A stretch of DNA of 64,000 nucleotides from Poecilobothrus nobilitatus (Eukaryota > Arthropoda > Insecta > Diptera > Dolichopodidae): NCBI GenBank assembly GCA_947095535.1, contig OX352772.1:96778934-96842933 (forward strand), read 5' to 3'. The position numbers were made by a program, and so were the translations under genes. The stretch's first letter is position 1. Each line of letters begins with the position of its first letter. Below the pieces are notes generated by a model. The model saw only the letters and a list, made by a program, of their open reading frames with translations. It searched no databases and was not told the DNA's origin. Below, piece by piece: positions 11,234 to 21,719 of this stretch.

Positions 11234-11580
11234 TCAGGAATAATTTACATGAGACTGGTTCCATCTTAATCTGGCTAGAGAATGCTGAATATCAGTAGAA
11301 GTTTCTGGACTTTGTTCAGGACTTTCAGTGAGTGTACACATGTGTGATTCCGCCGAGAGAGCTCCTCCAACAATCCAACCAAATACCGTTTGGTGTAGGG
11401 TGGGTCCTCCTGAAATTTCCCGTTTGTTCGGTTTCAACGTTTTGAAGAAAATCTCAACTCCTAATAGGAGATCCACCTGTGGTGGAATGTTGAGAAGGAG
11501 GTCAGCGAGATGTATTTTATCACGTCCCATTTAAAAAGACTGAAGAGATTTTTCAGAAGTTGTTGTTTATTTGACTTCCG
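11234..11580 (-). pseudogene. pol: BEL 1 aspartic protease region
   Basis: The phrase IHLADLLLNIPPQVDLLLG followed by GPTLHQTVFGWIVGG is the second half of the Pao protease/linker, where the family has D.LLG and FGWI.GG. The catalytic Asp region lies upstream in unreadable sequence. Confidence 0.7.
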
Positions 11581-12295
11581 GTTGTTAGATGAGACCTTCG
11601 TGTGAGTAATTTCGCTCATCTCAGTATGCATTTCATTGATTCCAAAAAAACGCAGTTATCTCTGAAAGTTGGAATTTTTAATTGCTTAGCTAGCGATTCG
11701 GTTATTAGATTAAATTGACTACCGGAATTTACTTGACTACCGACAATCGGATCGGATCGGACAATCGGATTTTGCCATACTTGCCCTGTATTAAGACTGT
11801 AACTGTTGGCAAAATGATCTCTTCGCTATTTTGTAAAGAGTAGTTTAAGCCCGAAGGTCCATAGAAAATCTATATCAGGCGTGATAGGGTTTCTTGCAGA
11901 TTGGACTGGTTTCCTTTTTTGTTTCGAATCGTTCCCTGATAACGGAGAACTGTCGGCCTGGGCGTTAAAGAATAAATTACTTTTCATAGCGTTCAAATTT
12001 CGTGGATTTGGGTGGTCGTGTTAGATTCACGTGAAATTGTTTCATGGTCCTCATTGGCCCCCAAACTCTACATTTTTCTTTAGAAAATCTAATTGGTTCC
12101 ACATTGCTAATTTCGTAGGTGAAAGTTCACCTTTCCTTTCGCTGTTGATTGAGGTGTCAACCCGTTTTACGACAAGGTTAATGAGCATTTCGCATAACTC
12201 ATTTAACCACTCTTGAATACCCTTCCTCAGACAGAATTATCGGTCCTAACATACCTTTGGTATCAGTACCTAACGAGTTCAATAAGTAGGTAAAC

Positions 12296-12792
12296 TTAAC
12301 AACTCAGTGCTACAAAACTGTTCAGCCATACCCTTGGATTCCCAGCAAACGTGGGAATTTCTAAATGCGGAAGGTTTGGTTGATAGTGAGATTTGTAAGA
12401 ATTTATTGTATTTTGATTCTCAGTTTGTGTCTCAAGATGCTTACTTAAAATGGATTTGTATTCAATCACTTTTGTATTCAAAAAAGATTCCACCTTGTCG
12501 GACGACTTGAGGAATTGCGTCTCTGTTACATTCTCTTCCGTCAGTCTTTCCATCAGGTCATCATAATCCACACGTAAATGGTTTAGCGAATCTAAAAGCA
12601 TTTCCAATTTATCGACTGGAACGCTTCCAACTGTCCAGTTTTGTTAAGAAAATTTTCCACATGGCGAAATTTCATGTGGCAACTGAGATAAAGTTTTTTA
12701 AGCTCACTCTTTAGCACCGGTGTTTTAGTAATTACAGAGCGGCGGCCGCCGTCCGAATGAGGTTTTTTGGGGTTTGAACATAGCACAGGCAT
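12296..12792 (-). pseudogene. gag: BEL 1 gag fragment
   Basis: Two overlapping frames break near 12600. The downstream piece has a coiled-coil-like stretch followed by LPHLEIPTFAGNPRVW, matching the Pao Gag phrase LPKI.L..F.G....W seen intact in BEL 2. The remainder of gag is lost or unreadable. Confidence 0.7.
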
Positions 12793-12795
12793 TGT

Positions 12796-13499
12796 CGTGA
12801 ATATAACAGGAAGTTATTATTCTAATTTTGTTCTTACCGGTAATACTGAGTTGTAACAAAAATAGTAAATGTTCAAATGGTTAACTCTGATAATATCACA
12901 AGGAAGAATATTTCCTGTATTCAAAAGATTTACGTGGATCTAATCCTGATTCTCGTATCGATTGTTATAAGTTGGTGGTAGTATTTGAAATTATAATCAA
13001 TGAACTTAAATTTAAAATGCCTAACTAAACTATCGACGTACGTTATATGAATAATTTACTGGAATAATTTCACAAAGTGATTTTTATTTGGTTAACAAGC
13101 AATTTTTATCGGTATATATTTTCGCCTTCATTAAATGTTTGAATCAAAATCTCGTAAATTGCTTAAAATTATACTCAATAAACTCAAATTTAAAATGAAT
13201 GACTTAAATATCGAAATACGTTATATGAATAATTTAATATATCTAAATCGAACTGATTTTACAAAATGTTATGTATGTACGTATTTTGATGTATGTTTTT
13301 TTTTCCAAATTATTAAAAATTAAATATAAAAGTATGTTATATGAATAATTTAATATGTCTAAATCGAACTAATTTTAGAAAGTGTTATTTAAAACAAAGA
13401 AACTAGATTTATAAATATATGTAGGTTTTTTTTTCGTAAAATCTTGTTAAAAATTTGTTTACAAATTTCATTGATACTTTGTTCTAATTGATTGATAAT
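12796..13499. repeat. AT-rich spacer with about three diverged tandem repeats
   Basis: A motif containing CGTTATATGAATAATTTA followed by CTAAATCGAACT recurs at roughly 13038, 13199 and 13330 with drift, giving a degenerate array with a unit of about 130-160 bp. No coding sequence is recognised. It could be a remnant of the BEL 1 5' LTR region. Confidence 0.5.
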
Positions 13500-13710
13500 A
13501 TGTACTGATTTAGAATAAAATATTAATGTAACTGGTAACTCTAAAATAAATATTAATGTTAAGATCTTAGGTTAAGATAAGACAGTTGTTTGTAATTATT
13601 AGAACAATGAACATGTTTGTGTCTGATTAAAGAATTATTGAATATAAGAAATGGATACCGGTTTTTTCTATTGTAATAATTGTAATATTGAATAAAGAAC
13701 ACATTAATTG
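13500..13710 (+). repeat. 5' LTR of Gypsy 2
   Basis: Matches 17968-18178 except at two positions near the start and near the end. It begins (A)TGTACT and ends near ACATTAATTG. The exact ends are uncertain by a few bases because the flank ATTGATAAT resembles the LTR end. Confidence 0.93.
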
Positions 13711-13725
13711 GCGACGAGGCAAAAT
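13708..13725 (+). other. probable primer binding site of Gypsy 2
   Basis: TTGGCGACGAGGCAAA directly follows the 5' LTR, the position required of a primer binding site, and begins with the usual TGG. I could not match it with confidence to a particular tRNA. Confidence 0.5.
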
Positions 13726-13823
13726 GGAAATAAAATTGTAATTTTGCAAAAAAAAAAAAAAAAAAAAAAAAATATTAATAAAAAAATTAGTAAAACGTGG
13801 AGAAAATAACCTCAAACATTATC

Positions 13824-14957
13824 ATGGCAATTATTGGAACAATTGAATATTTCACACCCGGAGAAGATTTTGAAGATTATAAGGAAAGATTGGAGGATTT
13901 GCTGACAATTAATAAGGTGGATGAAGATAAAACGAAAGTTTCATATCTCATAACCTTGATCGGACCAGAGTCATATAAGATTCTAAAATCAATAACTGAT
14001 CCCGTGAAACCAGATAAAAAAACATACAAAGAATTAATTGAAATTTTTGAAAAATATTTCAAACCCAAAATTAACATCATCGCAGAAAGATTCAAGTTTT
14101 ATAAAAGGAATCAAAAACTGCACTAAACAGTAAGTGATTACATTGTGGAGTTAAAAACATTAGCTCAAACCTGTGATTTTAAAAGTTTCTTGGAAGAAGC
14201 TTTGAGGGACAGATTAGTTTGTGGTCTTTGCAATGAAAATATTCAGCAAAAATTGTTAAATGAGACTCAACTTGATTTTGATAAAGCATGCGAACTAGCA
14301 AAAAATATGGAAATGGCAAAATTTCAACTAAAAGAAATTAGGCCAGCAACCGTTAATCATATTGGAAGAGTTCAGAGTAGAAGCAGTGACAGAAATATTC
14401 GCCAAGGAAGAAGTCAATCAAGAGTTGATAATTCAAGTATGCAGTCGAGAATTAATAATAAAGGTAATAAAAATGTAAAAGATTTTATTTGTTTTAGATG
14501 TGGTAAAAGTGGTCACATAAAAAAATATTGTAATGTTAAATTATATTTTAATAACAAAAATCATAATTATAAAGAAAAATTTAATAATGTAAATTATGAA
14601 AAAAAAAGTTATGAACAAATTAATGAATTAAATATTGGTTATATTAATACGATGTTGGATAAAAATAATATTGCTCAAAAAGTTAAAATTTTTGTGAATA
14701 ATAAATTTGTAGAAATGGAAATAGATTCAGGGACGTGTCCATCAGTTATAAGTTATGATTTTTATAAGAAAAATTTTGGATAATTAAAAATCCTTTCTAT
14801 TGAAAAACGTTTAAATGTTGTTACGGGTGAAGAAGTTAACGTCATAGGAAAAATTATAGTTAAAGTACGTGATGTTTGTTGTGAGTCAACATTTTATGAT
14901 GCCGAGTTAATTATTATAAAATCGGATAGGAATTTCACACCGCTTTTAGGGCGCGAC
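13824..14957 (+). pseudogene. gag-pol: Gag and protease of Gypsy 2, two in-frame TAA codons
   Basis: One continuous frame from ATG 13824. The Gag capsid-like part (FEDYKERLEDLLTINKV, then VSDYIVELKTLAQTCDF) is cut by TAA at 14124-14126. Next come a basic Ser/Arg linker and a CCHC knuckle, CFRCGKSGHIKKYC (14490-14531). The retropepsin motif is EIDSGTCPSVIS, and a second TAA (14781-14783) falls within the protease. Downstream, PLLGRDLLD closes the protease fold in the same frame. No frameshift is needed between gag and pol. Both stops sit where ordinary residues are expected in the family. Confidence 0.88.
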
Positions 14958-16799
14958 TTGTTAGACTTATTATTTCCATTGTGGCGAAATAATTTTTTAA
15001 TAAACAAAGATAATGAAAATTTTGCAACTAGTAAAATAGAAAATTTTAAATTAAAATATCCAAAGGTTTTCTCGAATAATTGTAAAGAGTCGATTATAGG
15101 TTATCAAGTGCAACTAAAATTAAAAGATTCATCAGTGCCGCATTTTTCTAAGCCATATACGGTACCCTTTGGCATAAGGGAAAAAGTTGATGCAGAAATT
15201 GACAGACTTGTTCAGGAAAATATTCTAGTACCTGTTAAATTTAGTGAGTGGGCTTCGCCTATGGTTGTGGTACCAAAAAAAAATGGTGACCTTAGATTAT
15301 GTTTAAATTGCAAAGTTGCAATAAATAAATCAATTGAAAACCGAATATATCCATTACCGAGAATGGATGATTTGTTCACTAAATTTTCAAATTGTTCTGT
15401 TTTTTGTTTTATAGACTTATCAGGAGCGTATCTTCAATTAGCGGTTCATGAATACTCTCAACACTTATTAACGGTTAATACTCAGAAAGGTCTTTTCAAA
15501 TTTACTAGGTTACCATTTGGAGTTTCGGTAGCACCGGCTGAATTTCAAAGGGTTATGGACGAAATTTTGAAAACATTACCAAAAGTAGGTTGTTATTTAG
15601 ATGATGTTTTGATTGGTGGAAATAATTTAGAGGAATGTGAAATAAATGTAAATAGGGTTTTAGAAAAATTAGAAGCACATAATATTCGAGTAAATTTTAT
15701 TAAATGTAAATGGTTTCAGAATGAAGTTCAATATTTAGGACATACTATTAGTAGTGCAGGTATAAAACCAAATCAAGAAAAAGTTAAAGCTATTTTAAAC
15801 GCGCCAAGCCCTAAAAATGTGACACAGCTAAAAAGTTTTTTCGGTCTTTTGAATTTTTATAATAGGTTTGTGCCTAATTTAGCAGCACATTTAAGGCCAT
15901 TATATGATTTGTTAAAGAAAAACAATAAATTCAGTTGGAATTCCGAACAGCAAAAAGTTTTTGAGGAAGCGAAAAGGCTTATTTCAAATAATAGTTTACT
16001 ACAGCATTTTGACCCAAATAAGCCTATAACTCTAACATGTGACGCGAGTCCTTATGGAGTAGGCGCGATATTGTCACATATTATTAACGGGGAGGAAAAA
16101 CCCGTGTTATTTGCATCCAGTACACTGAGTACTGCGGAGCAAAACTATTCACAGACACATAGTAAAGCGTTGGCAATTATATTTGCGGTAAAAAAATTCC
16201 ATAAATATATTTACGGTCAGAAATTTATTATATACACAGACCATCAGCCCTTGCGAGAAATTTCTAATGAAAAGAAAGGTCATTTGTCTGTAGCAGCGGC
16301 TCGTATTCAAAGATGGGCTGTACATTTATCAATGTATGATTATGAAATTAAATATAAAAGTGCTACGAAAGTAGGACATGCTGATGCGTTATCTAGATTA
16401 CCATTAGATAACACCACTGATGTTCCGGAAAATTTTCTAAATTTTTTATCTATAGGGTCGGAAAAAATTAAGTTACTAAAATTGGAGCAAATTAGTAGGG
16501 AAACAATGGAAGATAAATTATTATGTAAAATATACAAAGGGATTATGAATGATAAATTCAAAGAAAATGCGGATTTAGATACGAAATATTATTTTGATAG
16601 ACCTGAAAGTTTTTCTTGTGACAGTGGTTGTATTTTTTACGGAAATAGAGTGGTAATTCCCGATAGTTTAAAACACAATGTTTTGAAAATATTACATGAT
16701 ACTCACATAGGAATGGTTAGGATAAAAATGTTGGCAAGAACATATGTTTGGTGGCGTAATTTAGACGCGGATATAGAAGAATTTGTTAGAAGTTGCTAA
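14958..16799 (+). pseudogene. pol: Reverse transcriptase / RNase H of Gypsy 2 (613 codons open)
   Basis: Complete RT with WASPMVVVPKKNGDLRLC, FIDLSGAYLQLAV, FTRLPFGVSVAPAEFQR and catalytic YLDDVLIGG. The thumb is FFGLLNFYNRFVP. RNase H follows (TCDASPYGVGAILSH, YSQTHSKALAIIFAVKKF, TDHQPLREI, GHADALSRLP), then the integrase zinc domain up to a TAA at 16797-16799 between its two cysteines (SC*IC). The long undisturbed frame agrees with the young age shown by the LTRs. RT and RNase H look catalytically complete. Confidence 0.93.
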
Positions 16800-17612
16800 A
16801 TTTGTAATCAAACTCAAAATTTAAGAAAAACAGTTAAAGAATCAAAATGGAATTGTGCTACTTACACATATGAGCGAATACACATAGATTTTTTTAGTAT
16901 GGAAGGTTTAAATTTTTTATTGTTAGTAGATAGTTATTCCAAGTGGATAGAACTTAGTGAGATGAAAAGTACGACAGCATGTAAAGTTATTGAGAAATTA
17001 CGTAATTGGTTCTCGGTATTCGGTATTCCAACACAGTTAGTGTCAGATAATGGGCCTCCCTTTCAGTCTTATGAATTTATTGAATTTTGTAAATCTAACG
17101 GCATTAAAGTTATGAAAAGTTCACCTTATCATCCGGAATCAAACGGACAGTGTGAAAGATACGTCCAAACCGTAAAAAAGGGATTTAAAAGTTTTTTGTT
17201 AGAAACTAATTCTTTAAAACAGAATTTAAAATTTAAAATTGATAATTTTTTATTGAAGTATAGAAATACGCCTTCCACGGTAACTTGTAAAACTCCAGCA
17301 GAACTAGTTTTTGAAACAAAACGTAAAACGTTATTAGATATTATGGTAGCTAAAGATAAAGAAAAAGAAAAAAGATGTATTCACATAACAACTGATGAAT
17401 GCGAACCAAATAGATTATCAATATTGAAAAATGAAACAAATAATCTTAAAATTAAATTTGAAGTAAATGAGGAAATTTATTATAAAAATAATTTTAAATC
17501 ACATATTAAATGGATTCCTGGTGGTATTGTAAAACAGTTAACTCAATATTTGTATAAAGTTAATGTAAATGGAAGTATTAGAGTATCTCATATAAATCAA
17601 ATAAATCTGTAA
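16800..17612 (+). pseudogene. pol: Integrase of Gypsy 2
   Basis: Same frame as RT after the TAA at 16797. The core shows all three acidic residues: D in HIDFF, D in LVSDNGPPFQS and E in SNGQCERYVQTVK, followed by a chromatin-binding-like C-terminal region ending VSHINQINL. The zinc domain is split by the upstream stop. No chromodomain is evident. Confidence 0.9.
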
Positions 17613-17874
17613 AATTTAATACTTTTGCCAAATTTGTAAATACTAAAGATAATGTAAATGATTTTCCACATTCCTCATCAGAATCTTCGATATCAGATTC
17701 AAGCTCTGAAGTTTTTTATAGTCCAGATTCAGAGGAGGGGGAAAGTGATACAAGTGATAATAAATTTAAAAAAATGAAATACAAAAATGAAAAAATTAGT
17801 AAAAGAAATTATAATAAAAAGTTATACCAACGACCGGTAAGAAAGTCCGAAAGAATTAAATCAAAATTAAATTA
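17613..17874 (+). pseudogene. Acidic/basic C-terminal tail of the Gypsy 2 polyprotein, frameshifted
   Basis: In a different frame from integrase, an open stretch runs from about 17614 to the stop near 17872. It is first Ser/Asp/Glu-rich (SSSESSISDSSSE), then basic, ending RPVRKSERIKSKLN. Such tails with an RRS.R.R-type end are common at the C-terminus of Gypsy integrases, so a one-base shift near 17610 probably cut it off. Confidence 0.6.
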
Positions 17875-17967
17875 ATTATATAGAAATATGATTGATACTT
17901 AGTAAGATAAAATTGAATTGAAATTGTATTGAATTGTAGTTTTTTATCTAATTGGGGAAGAATTAAT

Positions 17968-18178
17968 ATGTACTCATTTAGAATAAAATATTAATGTAAC
18001 TGGTAACTCTAAAATAAATATTAATGTTAAGATCTTAGGTTAAGATAAGACAGTTGTTTGTAATTATTAGAACAATGAACATGTTTGTGTCTGATTAAAG
18101 AATTATTGAATATAAGAAATGGATACCGGTTTTTTCTATTGTAATATTTGTAATATTGAATAAAGAACACATTAATTG
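17968..18178 (+). repeat. 3' LTR of Gypsy 2
   Basis: Direct copy of the 5' LTR. It is preceded by ATTGGGGAAGAATTAATA (17951-17967), a plausible polypurine primer for plus-strand synthesis. Confidence 0.93.
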
Positions 18179-18326
18179 ATAATTATGATTTTTTTTTTTT
18201 GTTTTTAAATTACTATTATTTTAATTTTATTTTAACATAACTTTTTTATAAAAAAAACGAGTTGCCTCCCTTTTACTTTAATAATAATGTAATTAATTCC
18301 CTTTTCTTTTTACTTCAAATTTTTAG

Positions 18327-18461
18327 AAACGTTATACTTGCTACTTGTGCCCTTTCTGTACGTGATGAAAGCTGCTTTGAATAACGGTAAGACTGGTGAA
18401 GTTCTGGAATTCTGGAGTAATTTGTTGACGGATGAAAATCCAACTCGAATGATCAATTTGA
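18327..18461 (+). other. orphan exon-like segment
   Basis: A TTTTTAG acceptor-like sequence ends at 18326. The following 135 bp are open in one frame (FLYVMKAALNNGKTGEVLEF, then WSNLLTDENPTRMINLTLVR) with GC content well above the surroundings. It resembles a conserved cellular exon and no transposon protein I know. The frame ends exactly where the dispersed repeat starting ATTGGTGCGT begins, so it is either an exon of a host gene interrupted here or a captured fragment. I cannot name the gene. Confidence 0.45.
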
Positions 18462-18462
18462 C

Positions 18463-18893
18463 ATTGGTGCGTCTACGTAGTAAAACACCATTCAGTTGTG
18501 CTTAATATTTATCTTGATATTTTTACTTATCACTATTAATTTAATTTTGAGTTAAATTCAATTAATTCAATCTAATTAATTCAATATTTATATCCATTAA
18601 TTATTTAGTTCATATTTATTAGTTCATATTCAGTTATTGTACAATACTTTACAGCTTATTATATTTTAATAGTTTATAACTTTCAGTATTTTTCCTTTTT
18701 TTAATTTTAATTATTTCGATTTATGATTATGAGAAGAGTGAGTGTTTTCCTTTCTATAAGTATCGCACTAGAATGAAACAAAATTACAATACCTTAACAT
18801 TACCGATCATATTTTTATATATACTGCAAACCTATAACAATCATACGACTATTTCTGTGTTCCTTAACCTTCTTATATACAAAGTTTATTCTT
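18463..18893 (+). repeat. dispersed repeat, copy 2
   Basis: Diverged and slightly shorter copy of 6855-7375, with the same start (ATTGGTGCGT), the same internal phrases and the same end (CCTTCTTATATACAAA). Internal deletions account for the length difference. Confidence 0.7.
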
Positions 18894-19120
18894 AGACATA
18901 TGACTTAATCTATTTTAATATGGAGCCACTGAATCCTAGCTTTGCCAGTTTATCTTTTAGTGTATCATGATTTATTCGGTCAAATGCTTTACTAAAATCT
19001 GTATATATTGCGTCTACCTGAAGACCTTTTTCTATAGAAGGTAGTATATCTGATGTGAAAGCAATCAGGTTAGTGGTGGTAGAACGATCTTTTCTAAAAC
19101 CATGTTGTTCTTGATTAAGA
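18894..19120 (-). pseudogene. LINE reverse transcriptase fragment
   Basis: Minus-strand translation reads QHGFRKDRSTTTNLIAFTSD, then IYTDFSKAFDRINHDTL and KLAKLGFSGS. These are RT motifs 2-3 of a Jockey-type LINE (QhGF...RS, TDFSKAFD.vnH). Only this part of RT is present, in one open frame. Confidence 0.8.
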
Positions 19121-19159
19121 TAAGGAATTGTAAGGAAAGATAAGGAATTGTAATTAGAA

Positions 19160-19610
19160 ATAAAATAACAGGCGATGCAGATACCGCGTTAGAATCAAAT
19201 AATACGCCCCTGAATTGGGAAATTATTGCAAGAAGATAAGCCAATTACTTTTCTATCTAGGACTTTAACAAAAACTGAAGAGTCATGTACGCCACCAACG
19301 AGAAAGAAATGTTGGCAATCATATGGGCTCTGACGTCTCTTAGAAATTTCCTTTACGGATCAGAGAAACTTCTTATTTTCACAGACCACCAACCACTTAC
19401 CTATATGCACTGATAATAGCTATAAGAATAGCTATTCTCAGTAAATAGCAATAAGAATAGCTATAGTAAGATGAAAAGGCGGAAGGCAATAATTGAAGAA
19501 TATAATTATGAGCTCAAATATAAGCCAGGTCATACTAACGTAGTGGCTGATGCTTTATCAAGAATAGTTCCAGAAACAGAAATGAACACATTGACTATGA
19601 CTTAACATAG
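19160..19610 (+). pseudogene. pol: RNase H of Gypsy 3
   Basis: PITFLSRTLTKTEE, then EKEMLAIIWALTSLRNFLYG, IFTDHQPLTY and, after the micro-duplication, YNYELKYKPGHTNVVADALS. Several frames and stops. Confidence 0.8.
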
Positions 19611-20290
19611 CGATGATATTTCATCCCATAATTGCATTCAATTCGTATAGGCACCTTTAAATAGTTCTCGCAACCAAATAATATTAAAAAAAGGTAATAC
19701 TAGTTATGAATTGAACTATCCCTTCCCAAACTTTAATAGAAATATTCTTATACAACCCAAATTTTCTGAAAATAATTTAATTGAAATCTTAAAAAAATAT
19801 CTTAACCCAATATCTTAACACAACTTGAATTGTATTATGACAGCATGGGAAAAATACAGCAAATTTATTCACATCATTTTCAAAACTACAAAATTTGCTT
19901 CACAAGAATCTTTTTAATAGATATCAAAACTAACGATGAACAAGATGAGATTATTATGACAACACATCATCGTCTTCATAGAAATTCATAAGAGAATAAA
20001 CTACAGATTTTTCAAAAATATTACTTCCCAAAAATGGCTAGTAAAGTGAGGAATTTAGTAAAAAAACACGATAGAAAGCAAATACGATAGACATCCTACT
20101 AATCCCAAAATTCAAGATACACCGATACCAACCTACTCAGGCCATACTTTACATATTGACATATTCTTAACGGAATTAAAGTTAGTGCTAACCGCAATAG
20201 ATAAATTAACTAAATTTGCTCAACCAAAAATAATTGTAAGCAGAGCAATAGAACATGTGAGACTGGCATTACGAGAAATTTCCTACAAGC
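19610..20290 (+). pseudogene. pol: Linker and integrase of Gypsy 3
   Basis: The linker holds QIILKKGNTSYELNYPFPN. The integrase core is recognisable from HTLHIDIFLTELKLVLTAID and KLTKFAQPKIIVSRAIEH, so the first catalytic Asp is visible, while the second and third acidic residues are lost to deletion. Many stops. Confidence 0.65.
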
Positions 20291-20480
20291 AATACTAGGG
20301 GAAATACAGATTCAGAACTATACCAATTCACATATAATAGCCACTCATGTTGGCAAAGCCAAAATACAGGAAGGGAAGTTTAAATTAGTTCATATTACTG
20401 ATCTCAGCATTTTACAACAAACTAAAATTGTCATGAAATTAAAAGTGTCATTGTAACTCATATAAAGTGTCATTGTAACT
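20290..20480 (+). pseudogene. env: N-terminal env fragment of Gypsy 3
   Basis: A short open stretch (NSHIIATHVGKAKIQEG, then FKLVHITDL) resembles the start of the mature errantiviral Env ectodomain. It ends in a 24-bp tandem duplication (AGTGTCATTGTAACTCAT) just before the SINE. The signal peptide is not recognisable. Confidence 0.5.
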
Positions 20481-20840
20481 CATTATCTGACTTATGGCGC
20501 AGTGATTAAGTCGCCAACCTTTCAATTGAAGGGTCTCGGGTTCAAACACCGGTCAGGTCATATAAATAAAAAATATTTACTACTTTTTATCGTAATAATG
20601 TATATCGTATAATTAATAGTAGTAATAATAGTAATAATAACAATAATAATAATAATAATAATAGTAATAATAATAATAGTAATAATAATAATAGTAATAA
20701 TAAAATAATAGTAATAATAATAATAATAATAATAGTAATAGTTAATAATAATAATAATTATAATAATAATAGTAATAATAATAATATCTGCTACAGTGGA
20801 GCTATCTTTGGTTATATCATGCAAGTAAATTGTAATTGTA
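20481..20840 (+). mobile_element. tRNA-derived SINE with (AAT)n body, inserted in env
   Basis: The head has an A box (TGGCGCAGTGATTAAG, 20495-20510) and a B box (GGGTTCAAACACC, 20538-20550) at tRNA spacing, so it carries an internal RNA polymerase III promoter. A long (AAT)n/(AGT)n tract follows (about 20600-20790), then the tail CTGCTACAGTGGAG...GGTTATATCATGCA. That tail recurs at 59410-59446 after a SINE with a different head. Confidence 0.75.
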
Positions 20841-20847
20841 ATTTTTT

Positions 20848-21334
20848 AGGAACACCGTGGAAGTGGATCGCTTGAACTCCAGATCATGATGACTTTGTAT
20901 TAATAAAGAAAAAATTTTATAACATTTTGGATAATAGTAATAATCAGGTAATAATTAATAGTATTTATAATGATAGGTTAAATAATATAACTCAACGTAC
21001 AAATCAAAGTTTAAGGGAAATTAAGCAAAGTAATATCGTAATTAATCAACCTATATTAGAGTTGCAATATAAACTAAAACTTATTAAAGAAGAGATAATT
21101 AATTTAAAGTATGTTATGCACTGGGCAAGACTAGGGCTCATAAATTCAATATTGCTTTCGAAATCTGAAATTGAAATTGTAACAGATGTTCTGGATAAAG
21201 AAAGGCTATCATACTCTACCCCAGAGAAAGCTGTAGATTTTGCAAATTTAAAAATAATTTTTAATGACACTTGCTTGTTTTATATTATTGAAATACCGTT
21301 AACTAGTTTATTATTAAATTTGAATTATTATTAA
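20848..21334 (+). pseudogene. env: env fragment (baculovirus F-like family) of Gypsy 3
   Basis: The frame contains WKWIA followed by an in-frame TGA at 20873-20875. It then stays open for 152 codons to 21334, with a heptad-like helix (LELQYKLKLIKEEIINLKYV) and the phrase WARLGLINSILLSKSEIEIV. This organisation is that of the F-like envelope proteins shared by errantiviruses and baculoviruses. The N-terminal part lies beyond the SINE, and the transmembrane anchor and tail are missing. It is a fossil with no complete product. Confidence 0.68.
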
Positions 21335-21436
21335 AACCAATATAAGTAAATAATATAAAATATATAAAATATAGTAAATGAAATATATTTTTCAAAAATT
21401 TTAACTATTTATTTATTAATTTATATTAATATTACA

Positions 21437-21676
21437 TACGTAAATGTAATTCAATATTATTGAACCATCGGCTACTAAGGCCATTATAGGTTTTTATACT
21501 ATTATTAAATTATATACTAATATTATTTATTTTGTTTATATTATATACTATATATTTACATTATATTTGGTCGCAAGGGGGGTATGTAAAGAAAAAAACA
21601 CTTACGACCTGTGCAAGGATCGAACCCACACTCCTTCGGTTAATACCCCACACGCCTACCCACTAGGCTAGCTTCA
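21437..21676 (-). mobile_element. tRNA-derived SINE, second family, minus-strand copy
   Basis: On the minus strand the head holds an A box (TAGCCTAGTGGGTAGGCG) and a B box (GTGGGTTCGATCCTTGC), followed by CAGGTCGTAAGTG and a body ending near ACATTTACGTA. The plus-strand copy at 59163-59405 matches over the head and body. Confidence 0.78.
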
Positions 21677-21719
21677 AATTTTAACTAATAATAATGTAAT
21701 GTATAGTAAAAAAATAATT

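Larger units (their letters stand above)
7990..12795 (-). mobile_element. old BEL/Pao retrotransposon relic (BEL 1)
   Basis: Minus-strand fragments of gag, protease, RT, RNase H, integrase and the Pao C-terminal tail appear in the right order but in many frames, with many stops. The domains resemble those of BEL 2 (24.3-52.6 kb) but are more decayed, so this is the older insertion. LTRs are not identifiable. Direct and inverted micro-duplications interrupt it, notably the palindrome at 8686-8739. Confidence 0.85.
13500..18178 (+). mobile_element. complete young Ty3/Gypsy element (Gypsy 2)
   Basis: Two 211-bp LTRs (13500-13710 and 17968-18178) flank one gag-pol frame. The putative 5-bp target duplication ATAAT lies at 13495-13499 and 18179-18183. 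I count two differences between the LTRs by eye, about 1%. A purine-rich tract precedes the 3' LTR and a possible primer site follows the 5' LTR. Domains in order: Gag with CCHC knuckle, protease, RT, RNase H, integrase, acidic/basic tail. There is no env. Three in-frame TAA codons and one frame change near the end prevent a full Gag-Pol. Confidence 0.93.
19150..21334 (+). mobile_element. errantivirus-like Gypsy relic (Gypsy 3) with env fragment
   Basis: In order on the plus strand: RNase H pieces, the linker to integrase, integrase core pieces, and an env-like segment whose two halves are separated by a SINE. The presence of env and the linker phrase QIILKKGN place it with the gypsy/errantivirus lineage. 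LTRs and the 5' half (gag, protease, RT) are missing. Micro-duplications, such as the AATAGCTAT repeats at 19425-19465, interrupt RNase H. Confidence 0.8.

Noticed and set aside
20490..20560. functional tRNA gene
   Set aside because: A and B boxes are present but the arms do not pair well, and it continues into a SINE body.
20558..20824. Ile/Tyr-rich ORF on the minus strand
   Set aside because: It is a translation of the (AAT)n microsatellite in the SINE body.
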